A stretch of DNA of 64,000 bases from VRUE01 sp963715625. Lineage in GTDB: Bacteria > Actinomycetota > Thermoleophilia > Solirubrobacterales > 70-9. Location of the stretch: NCBI GenBank assembly GCA_963715625.1, contig OY970260.1:496001-560000 (forward strand), in the 5' to 3' direction. Shown piece after piece: positions 24,975 to 31,720 of this stretch. The notes under the pieces are model-generated. The model saw only the letters and a list, made by a program, of their open reading frames with translations. It searched no databases and had not been told where the DNA came from. Both the position numbers and the translations under genes were made by a program. The first letter of the stretch is position 1. Every line of letters begins with the position of its first letter.

Positions 24975-25056
24975 CCGCGGGTCCTGTCACGGGGGAGGGG
25001 GGCCTGCGGGCAGTCCACGGGCTGTCCTCGACCCCCCTCCCCCGCGCCACCCGCGG
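24975..25056 (+). repeat. 82-bp structured palindromic element (family 1, copy A)
   Basis: Outer stem CCGCGGGT/ACCCGCGG (24975-24982, 25049-25056). Middle stem of 13 bp (24990-25002 with 25032-25044). The 29-base loop (25003-25031) is identical to the loop of copy B on its other strand. It sits between rubredoxin and the GMC gene. Flanks GCGGGTCCTGTC and GCCACCCGC recur in copies C and D. Confidence 0.9.
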
Positions 25057-25076
25057 AAGAAGCGCCTGAAACTCGC

Positions 25077-26774
25077 GTGTACGACCACGACTGGATAGTC
25101 ATCGGTTCGGGCTTCGGCGGCTCCGTGTCGGCGCTTCGCCTAGCTGAAAAGGGGTACGACGTCGCGATCCTGGAGTGCGGCAGCCGCTTCCGCGACGAGG
25201 ACTTCGCCTCCTCCACCGTGCGCCACCCGCGCCGCTACTTCTGGATGCCGCGCCTGGGGATGCGGGGCGTGCTGCGGATGACCTTCTTCAAGGACGTCTT
25301 CATCGTCTCCGGCAGCGGCGTCGGCGGCGGCAGCCTCGGCTACGCCAACACCCTCTACCGGGCGCGGCCGGCCTTCTTCCGGGACCCGCAGTGGGGCGAG
25401 CTGGGCGACTGGGAAAGCGAGCTGGCGCCGCACTACGACACCGCCGAGCGGATGCTCGGGGTGGTCGAGTACGAGGGGATCGGCCCGGCCGACAAGCTGC
25501 TGCAGGAATACGGCGAGGAGATCGGCGTCGGCGAGACCTTCACCAACACCCGCGTCGGCGTCTTCTTCGACAAGCCCGGCGTCGAGGTCGAGGACCCGTT
25601 CTTCGAAGGCGAGGGCCCGCGGCGCACCGGGTGCATGCGCTGCGGCAGCTGCATGGTCGGCTGCCGCCACGGGGCCAAGAACACGCTGATGAAGAACTAC
25701 CTCTGGTTCGCCGAGAAGCTCGGCGTGAAGATCCAGCCCGAACGGCAGGTGACCGAGATCCGGCCGCTCGGCGCCGCCGAGGGCTCCGACGGCTACGAGG
25801 TCCTCAGCGAGCGCTCCGGCTCCTGGCTGCGCAAGGAACGGCGCACCCAGACCGCGCGCGGCGTGATCGTCGCCGCCGGCGCCCTCGGCACCAACAACCT
25901 GCTCGCCAACTGCCGCCACAGCGGCGCCCTGCCGCGAATCTCCGCCAGGCTCGGGGACCTGGTCCGTACCAACTCGGAGTCGATCCAGGCGGTCACCGCT
26001 CCCGACGACGAGCGCGACTTCAGCCGCTCGGTCGCGATCACCTCCAGCATCTATCCCGACCCCGACACCCACATCGAGGTCGTCACCTACGGCGAGGGCG
26101 GCGACGCGATGGCCGGCACCTTCACCGCGATGACCGGGCCGGGGACGAAGCTGACGCGGCCGGTGAAGTGGGCGGCGGCGATCGTGCGCCACCCGCTGCG
26201 CACCCTGCGCATGCTCCTCCCCCACCGCTGGTCGCGGCGCACGGTGATCCTGCTGGTGATGCAGACCGTCGACGCCGCGATGCACTTCCGGCCCAAGCGC
26301 CGGCTCTTCGGCGGCGGCGTGCGCCTGACCACCGAACAGGATCCCGGCCGTCCCAACCCCACCTACATCCCCGCCGCCGAGCAGGTGGCGCGCTGGTTCG
26401 AGAAACGCACCGGCGGCGTCGCCCAGAGCGCGATCACCGAGTCGATTCGCAACATCCCCTCGACCGCCCACATCCTCGGCGGCGCCGTCGTCGGCGCCGA
26501 CGCCGAGAGCGGCGTGGTCGACGCGCGTAACCGCGTCTTCGGCTACGAGAACCTGATGGTCTGCGACGGCGCGGCGATCCCTGCCAACCCGGGCGTCAAC
26601 CCGAGCCTGACGATCACCGCCAAGGCCGAGCACGCGATGAGCCTGATCCCGGCGAAGGACGGGGCCGAGCCAGGCCGGCTGCCGGAGGCCGCCAGGCCGG
26701 CGGGGGCGCTGGGGCCGGGTCCCCGGGCCGGCCTTCGGCCGGGAGTTCCCGGGGACCCGGCCCCAGCGCCCTGA
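25077..26774 (+). CDS. GMC-type flavoprotein, cholesterol-oxidase-like
   Basis: FAD-dependent GMC oxidoreductase of 565 residues. The dinucleotide site is GSGFGG (residues 10-15). FKDVFIVSGSGVGGGSLGYANTL is the second FAD block, and NPGVNPSLTITAKAEHAM is the late GMC signature. C186, C189, C192 and C196 form CXXCXXCXXXC, the spacing of a 4Fe-4S ferredoxin site. With rubredoxin next door, this may be a dehydrogenase that passes electrons on instead of using oxygen. The last 23 residues before the stop are encoded by a 68-bp palindrome. GTG start with no clear Shine-Dalgarno. Confidence 0.83.
   Translation: MYDHDWIVIGSGFGGSVSALRLAEKGYDVAILECGSRFRDEDFASSTVRHPRRYFWMPRLGMRGVLRMTFFKDVFIVSGSGVGGGSLGYANTLYRARPAFFRDPQWGELGDWESELAPHYDTAERMLGVVEYEGIGPADKLLQEYGEEIGVGETFTNTRVGVFFDKPGVEVEDPFFEGEGPRRTGCMRCGSCMVGCRHGAKNTLMKNYLWFAEKLGVKIQPERQVTEIRPLGAAEGSDGYEVLSERSGSWLRKERRTQTARGVIVAAGALGTNNLLANCRHSGALPRISARLGDLVRTNSESIQAVTAPDDERDFSRSVAITSSIYPDPDTHIEVVTYGEGGDAMAGTFTAMTGPGTKLTRPVKWAAAIVRHPLRTLRMLLPHRWSRRTVILLVMQTVDAAMHFRPKRRLFGGGVRLTTEQDPGRPNPTYIPAAEQVARWFEKRTGGVAQSAITESIRNIPSTAHILGGAVVGADAESGVVDARNRVFGYENLMVCDGAAIPANPGVNPSLTITAKAEHAMSLIPAKDGAEPGRLPEAARPAGALGPGPRAGLRPGVPGDPAPAP
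26704..26771. repeat. 68-bp palindrome forming the 3' end of the GMC gene
   Basis: Two perfect 24-bp arms (26704-26727 and 26748-26771) surround a 20-base centre that itself folds as CCGGCC-TTC-GGCCGG. The stop TGA follows directly at 26772. The element encodes the low-complexity tail of the GMC protein. There is no T-run, so a standard terminator is not indicated. Confidence 0.85.
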
Positions 26775-26809
26775 CAGTCTCGCCGCCGAAGTAGGGCTTG
26801 CTCAGCTGC

Positions 26810-27415
<606 letters not shown>

Positions 27416-27505
27416 CTGGCGTCTCCTTGGTTGGACTGGACGGTTGCTAAGCCTGAGCCGGAGCCTAGCGCGAGAGGCGCCTGAGCCGACGGGCGCCGCG
27501 AAGCC

Positions 27506-28618
27506 CTACGGCACGCCGCGAAGCGCCCTGGCGGAGGCCCGGGGGACCCCACCCGCGTCGCCCCCGGTCCAGGAGTTGAAGCGGTACCAGGCCGGCTTCG
27601 CCTCGCGGTCGGCGGTGAGCAGGCCGGCGGAGTCGCAGAACTGGCAGGAGCCGGCCGCGTCGGTCCAGGAGAACCACCAGACGCCGCCGATCCGCCAGCG
27701 GTTGCGGTTCTCGGTCAGCATCGCGAAGGCCCGGTCCAGTTCGCGGGCCTGGCCGCGAGGGCCGCGCTCCCAGCGCGACTCGAACCCGGCGGAGCCCCAA
27801 CCGAGCTCGGTCATGTAGAGCGGCGTCGCTGCGTCGCCGCCCAGCTCCATGACCCGGCGCAGGTCTTCGATCTGGCCGAACATGGTGCCGGCCTCGGCGA
27901 CGTAGGGGTGAAGCGCCACGCCATCGAAGTAGCGCTCGACCCCGGGGGTTTCGTAGATCCCGGCGAGGAAGACATCGGACTCGATGTTCGGGGGGACCTG
28001 GAGGGGGCGCCCGAAGAGCCCGCCCAGGATCACCGTCGAGCCGGGGTCGAGCCGGTGCAGCAGCTGGCCCGAGATGCGGATCAGCCTCGCGAACCTCTCC
28101 GGGTCCGGCTGGCGGGAGAAGGTGACGATGTTCTCCTCGTTCCAGATCTCCCACTGGCGGACCGGCAGTCGCGGCAGCTCGCGGTTCTCGCGCCAGAAGC
28201 TGCCGCGGGGCCCATAGCGCAGAACGGCGGTGCGCAGGAAGCGAAGCCATTCCCGCCGCTGCCGGGCGCTGGCCACGGGCTCGCCGCCCAGCCGCGGCGA
28301 AACCCAGTCGGGGGTACCCCAGACGAAGAAGTAGACGGTGATCCCGTGCTCGGCCGCGAGCCCGACCTGTTCGTCCAGCCAGGACCAGTCGGGATCGCGG
28401 CGATCGGCTGCATCGGGGACGGTCCCCGCCCAGTTCAGGGGCATGCGCACGCTCGTGATCCCCGCTTCCCCCATCAGCCCGTAGTCGGTCCCGTCGGTGA
28501 CCCCCTGCGGGGACATCCCGATGAAGCCGGGCGGTGGCACAAGGGAGAGCGATCCCGCCATCGCGGGGGCGAGCGCCAGCAGCGCCGCGGCAAGGGGAGC
28601 GATCAGGAGCCTGCGCAC
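27506..28618 (-). CDS. secreted clan GH-A glycoside hydrolase-like protein
   Basis: A 370-residue (beta/alpha)8-barrel glycosidase-like protein with an N-terminal signal peptide (LLIAPLAAALLALAPAMAGS). The acid/base glutamate is in WEIWNEEN and the nucleophile in YMTELGWGS, the spacing expected for clan GH-A (families 5/39/53-like). VRMPLNWAGTVPD is an early barrel strand. GTG 28618 is chosen because it places the basic start directly before the signal peptide. Substrate is unknown; a polysaccharide outside the cell is likely. Confidence 0.75.
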   Translation of the reverse strand: MRRLLIAPLAAALLALAPAMAGSLSLVPPPGFIGMSPQGVTDGTDYGLMGEAGITSVRMPLNWAGTVPDAADRRDPDWSWLDEQVGLAAEHGITVYFFVWGTPDWVSPRLGGEPVASARQRREWLRFLRTAVLRYGPRGSFWRENRELPRLPVRQWEIWNEENIVTFSRQPDPERFARLIRISGQLLHRLDPGSTVILGGLFGRPLQVPPNIESDVFLAGIYETPGVERYFDGVALHPYVAEAGTMFGQIEDLRRVMELGGDAATPLYMTELGWGSAGFESRWERGPRGQARELDRAFAMLTENRNRWRIGGVWWFSWTDAAGSCQFCDSAGLLTADREAKPAWYRFNSWTGGDAGGVPRASARALRGVP

Positions 28619-28703
28619 GAGCCCGACATTGTGCCTTGTCTGGCAGCGGACTCCCGGCTGCACCCAGAATCTCGTTTTATTTTCCTGTCAGGTTGACGTC
28701 GCC

Positions 28704-29174
28704 GTGCGGGAGGGCCCGGCGGCGCCGGAGCTCTTCTCGATCGAGGAGTACCTGAGCAGCCATACCCGGGAGTACTACGCCGCGCTGCGCGAGGCACAGG
28801 GGGGGAGCTACCAATCAAACCGCGACGCGAGCGGATGGGTCTCCTTCTGCGTCGCCGCCCACCTCGCCCAGGCCCGGCAGCGCCTGGCGCAGATCAAAGA
28901 GGCGGCGACGCATTGGGCCGCCCTGGAAGAGCTGGTCGACGCTCGTGGCTGGCCGGACCGGCTGGTGATCGCGCTAGAGCAGAGCCTCGCCGGTGGAACC
29001 GACCGGGGCAAATACAGCGACGAGGCCGACGTATCGCCCGCCACGGCGAGCGCCGACTTCAGGCGCCTGCTCGATGCCGGGCTAGTGGAGCAACGCGGAC
29101 GCGGGAGGAGCATCCGTTATCTCGGAGGCGAGCGCCTGCGCAGCGCGCTCAAAGGCACGGGCGACGGAGGCTGA
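28704..29174 (+). pseudogene. C-terminal remnant of a Fic family protein
   Basis: A 156-residue fragment matching the C-terminal part of Fic/DOC-family proteins: FSIEEYLSSHTREYYAALREAQGG and WVSFCVAAHLAQARQRL, then a winged helix (ADVSPATASADFRRLLDAGLVEQRGRGRSIRYL). The Fic core with HPFXXGNGR is absent, and upstream sequence belongs to the divergent glycosidase gene. It looks like a truncated AMP-transferase or addiction-module remnant, or a small regulator derived from it. GTG 28704 is a possible start. Confidence 0.6.
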
Positions 29175-29226
29175 GGGCCCGACTCAAGCCGAATGCCCGA
29201 AATGCCCTCTTTCGCTATCTAGACGC

Positions 29227-29232
29227 TATACT
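29227..29232 (+). promoter_or_regulatory. TATACT -10 box of the toxin-antitoxin operon
   Basis: TATACT lies seven bases before the antitoxin ATG at 29239, so the message would be leaderless or nearly so. CTAT occurs three times in 25 bases around it, a possible autoregulation site. No convincing -35 box. Confidence 0.4.
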
Positions 29233-29238
29233 GCCTAT

Positions 29239-29466
29239 ATGGCCAAACAAGTGACCGCTACTGACGCCAAGGCCACGATCCTTCGCCTCTTGGACGATGC
29301 TGCAGCCGGGGAGGAGATCGAGATCACCAGGCACGGTCGCCCAGTCGCCCGTCTCGTACCCGCATCTGGCGCGCGCTCTCTCAAGGGCTCGTTCGATGGT
29401 GTGGCAGTGACGGCAGTCGAGGAGGATCAGTTGTTCTCCACCGGCGAGGCCTGGAACGCGTCGTAG
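29239..29466 (+). CDS. type II antitoxin, Phd/YefM family
   Basis: A 75-residue antitoxin. The N-terminal DNA-binding and dimer part reads TATDAKATILRLLDDAAAGEEIEITRHGRPVARLVP, the standard Phd/YefM pattern with the ITRHGRPVA strand. The C-terminus (FDGVAVTAVEEDQLFSTGEAW) would bind and block the toxin. The toxin gene follows after two bases. Confidence 0.9.
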   Translation: MAKQVTATDAKATILRLLDDAAAGEEIEITRHGRPVARLVPASGARSLKGSFDGVAVTAVEEDQLFSTGEAWNAS

Positions 29467-29468
29467 GC

Positions 29469-29861
29469 GTGGCTGCCGTCCTGCTCGATACCCACGTGGT
29501 CCACTGGTGGTCGGCCGAGCCCAAACGGGTCAGCAAACCGGCACGCAACGCCCTTGAAGAGGCGGACGAACATGTCGTTGCGGCGATCTCCTGGTACGAG
29601 CTGGCTTGGCTGGCGAAGCACGAGCGGATCGCCGTCAATATTCCGATCCGATCCTGGCTACAGGGCCTCGCTGCGCAACTTCGAACGATCGGCGTGACCC
29701 CGGCAATCGCCGATACCGCCGCCGCTCTTCCATCCTCGTTCCCAGGCGACCCCGCCGATCGGTTGATCTACGCGACCGCAATCGAGCACGGCCTCGGCCT
29801 CGTGACCAAGGATCGGGCCGTCCGCGACCATGACCGTCCACGGTCGTTGACGATCTGGTAG
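29469..29861 (+). CDS. PIN domain toxin (VapC-like)
   Basis: A 130-residue PIN ribonuclease. Acidic active-site residues are the D in LLDTHVVHWW, the E in SWYELAWLA, and the D pair in GDPADRLIYATA and LVTKDRAV. It should cleave RNA when the antitoxin is degraded. GTG start two bases after the antitoxin stop. An inverted repeat CCGGCTC/GAGCCGG lies downstream before 29952. Confidence 0.9.
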   Translation: MAAVLLDTHVVHWWSAEPKRVSKPARNALEEADEHVVAAISWYELAWLAKHERIAVNIPIRSWLQGLAAQLRTIGVTPAIADTAAALPSSFPGDPADRLIYATAIEHGLGLVTKDRAVRDHDRPRSLTIW

Positions 29862-29951
29862 CCAGGACCCATGAGAGCGGGCTGACGGTCTCCGTGGAAC
29901 CTGGTCCGGCTCAACCCCATGGGCGGGAGCCGGGCTGTGGGGCGAGCGGCG

Positions 29952-30356
29952 TCAGACCGCTGCGAGCGCGGGAGCGAGGTCGTCGGCACTCGCCTCGATC
30001 GACTCCGGGATGGTGATGAGGAGGTTGCCGTCGCGGTCGAGGATTCGTCGTGGGCCAAGCACGGTCAGGCCGACGATCCGGCGAGTGCCGGGCAGGTAGC
30101 GGATGACGTGCCCCTCGGGCGTCTCCTCGCCCTCTCCCTCCTGAGGCTCGCCGATGTGTAGGTAGAGCACGTCGTGCTCGGCGTCGTAGTCGGCGTGGTC
30201 GAAGGTAACTGGCCCGATCCTGATCTTCACGTCGGCCCGATGGGCCTCAAGCTCGGGATGGTCGCGCAGCAGCTTGTCGTTCCAGACGCGTGTCGGCAGG
30301 ACGACCCGCGCCCCCGCTGCGTCCTTGGCTTCCCCCGCAAGCTCCCCGGCCTCCAC
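29952..30356 (-). CDS. DUF2283 family protein with short toxin-like N-terminus
   Basis: A 134-residue protein. The C-terminal part (ADYDAEHDVLYLHIGEP and GHVIRYLPGTRRIVGLTVLG) is DUF2283. The first 40 residues (VVLPTRVWNDKLLRDHPELE) resemble the W-x-x-x-x-x-HPE segment of a small nuclease-like family often encoded next to DUF2283, apparently reduced to a stub. A GTG at 30230 would give only the 92-residue DUF2283 part. Likely a decayed or fused two-gene module. Confidence 0.55.
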   Translation of the reverse strand: MEAGELAGEAKDAAGARVVLPTRVWNDKLLRDHPELEAHRADVKIRIGPVTFDHADYDAEHDVLYLHIGEPQEGEGEETPEGHVIRYLPGTRRIVGLTVLGPRRILDRDGNLLITIPESIEASADDLAPALAAV

Positions 30357-30438
30357 GGAGAAAGAATCGCACGGCGCTAGGCGTAAGGAGTCGGCTTCGA
30401 CTCGGCGTCGGCCGCCACGCCGCTTGCATCACAGAATC

Positions 30439-30506
30439 CCCCGCACGACCCCGCACGGCCGCCCCATGCGCTAAACAGCGGTGCGGCTGTGCGGGGTCGT
30501 GCGGGG
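30439..30506. repeat. 68-bp palindrome downstream of tRNA-Pro
   Basis: Arms of 24 bp (30439-30462 and 30483-30506) with one mismatch contain CCCCGCACGACCCCGCAC and its complement. The 20-base centre has a CGCT-AAAC-AGCG hairpin. It lies 23 bases beyond the 3' end of the tRNA on the minus strand. No T-run follows. Overall length equals that of the element in the GMC gene tail. Confidence 0.8.
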
Positions 30507-30529
30507 CAGGACGGACCTACCATCGAACA

Positions 30530-30603
30530 TCGGGGCGCCCGGATTTGAACCGGGGACCTCACCGACCCGAACGGTGCGCGCTACCAGGCTGCGCCACGCC
30601 CCG
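30530..30603 (-). tRNA. tRNA-Pro (CGG anticodon)
   Basis: Cloverleaf on the minus strand. Acceptor CGGGGCG pairs with CGCCCCG. D arm is GCGCAGCCTGGTAGCGC. Anticodon arm CACCG-TTCGGGT-CGGTG gives anticodon CGG. T arm is CCCGG-TTCAAAT-CCGGG, and the discriminator is A. CCA is not encoded. The first base pair C-G and the CGGGG start are typical of proline tRNA. Confidence 0.97.
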
Positions 30604-30635
30604 AGAGCGGCGATTATCCCAGACCGGGGGCGGCG

Positions 30636-31386
30636 CTAGCCGACCGCCTCGATCGCGGCTTCGATCTGGGCGCGGGTCGGGCCGTCCTGGAGGGTGCGGG
30701 TGCCGGCGGGCCCGCTGACGATCGCGGCCTGGCGGGCGCGGATGCCCAGCTCGGCGCCGAGCTGGTCGTAACCCTCGAGCCGCTGCGCGACCGGGCTGCC
30801 GGCCTCGCGGGCGCGATCGAGCGCCTGCTTCCACTCGGCGGCGTCGAGTTCGCCGGCCGAGGCAGCGAGGGAGGCCATGAGCTCCTCGTCGATCCCGAAG
30901 CGTTCCGCTTCGTCCTGGTTGCGGAAGAAGAGGTAGGTGTACTGCCAGCCGTAGCCCTGCTCGGCAGCCGCCTCGGCGCCGAAGAAACCCAGCTCCAGCG
31001 GATTCTCGGCGACCGAGTAGTGGCGCATCAGCAGCTTCGCGTCGCCCGGCCGGACGTAGCGCTCGACCAGGCCCGGGATCGTCCCCAGGAAGTCCTCGCG
31101 GCAGTTGGAGCACTGCAGGTCGTTGAAGACCTGGATCGAGACCGGCGCGTCGGCGGAGCCAAGCCGGTCCCCTTCCTGCGGGATCCCGCCGAAGGTGCCC
31201 TGCGCATCGGCGATCCCGTTGAACGCGAATCGCATCCGGGTCAGCCTGCCGGGTGGAGATGTTGACGATGGCGTATCCGAGCGCCAGCAGGGCCAGGCCG
31301 AGGGCGAGGATCACCCGGATCCGGCCGCGGCGGGGAATCGGCACGGCAAGCGGCTTCGCGTCGGGGCTCTCGGCGGCGGCGGGCAT
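30636..31386 (-). CDS. DsbA-like thioredoxin-fold protein (frameshifted)
   Basis: Membrane-anchored disulfide oxidoreductase-like protein. One frame from ATG 31386 gives a proline-rich start and a membrane helix (VILALGLALLALGYAIVNI). The thioredoxin part continues in another frame, with LGSADAPVSIQVFNDLQCSNCRED holding the CXXC active site and a later dimer helix. Removing one base near 31224 joins them as DPDAIRFNGIADAQ. This is either a sequence error or a real loss of the anchor; in the latter case a soluble form could begin at 31235. Confidence 0.75.
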
Positions 31387-31441
31387 CTCGCCATTATCGC
31401 GCCTTGCGCTCAACCCGCCGATCGGCCGGCGGCGATTGCAT

Positions 31442-31469
31442 TTGACACGTTCGGCGCGAGGGGTAAATT
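31442..31469 (+). promoter_or_regulatory. sigma-70-type promoter
   Basis: TTGACA (31442-31447), a 16-base spacer, and TAAATT (31464-31469). A start near 31476 gives a 32-base leader carrying GGGAGG before the GTG at 31508. Very good match. Confidence 0.75.
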
Positions 31470-31507
31470 GCTTCCTACCTGGTTTCAACGACATGGGAGG
31501 TCTTGCC

Positions 31508-31696
31508 GTGGCCAATCACCTCACCCCGTCCGAGCTTGCCGAGGAGCTTCACATGAAGCGCCAGGAGGTGATCGGCAAGTGCGTGCAGCTGGGCGTTCCC
31601 ATCTTCCACGGGCGCATCGACAAGACCCTCTTCCAGAGCTCGATGCGCAGCCTGGACTCGGTGGACAGGGGCCGGGGGCGGCCTCGCGCCACATAG
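31508..31696 (+). CDS. small IF2_N-like/HTH protein
   Basis: A 62-residue basic protein. LTPSELAEELHMKRQEVIGKCVQLGVPIFHGR resembles the N-terminal domain of IF-2 and other small helix-turn-helix modules, followed by IDKTLFQSSMRSL and a basic tail (RGRGRPRAT). The AT-hook-like GRGRPR at the end suggests DNA or RNA binding. GTG 31508 has GGGAGG eight bases upstream and its own strong promoter. Function unknown. It precedes fadD by 24 bases. Confidence 0.7.
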   Translation: MANHLTPSELAEELHMKRQEVIGKCVQLGVPIFHGRIDKTLFQSSMRSLDSVDRGRGRPRAT

Positions 31697-31720
31697 TGCT
31701 CAACTAGACTTCCTCCCCGC

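Noticed and set aside
23326..25056. Family 1 elements as ordinary intrinsic terminators
   Set aside because: No T-run follows on either strand, three copies are within coding sequence, and the loops are identical between copies, which terminators do not require.
24975..25056. Family 1 elements as integron attC sites
   Set aside because: The conserved outer words are GCGGGTCCTGTC and GCCACCCGC, without the RYYYAAC/GTTRRRY core sites, and there is no integrase or cassette array nearby.
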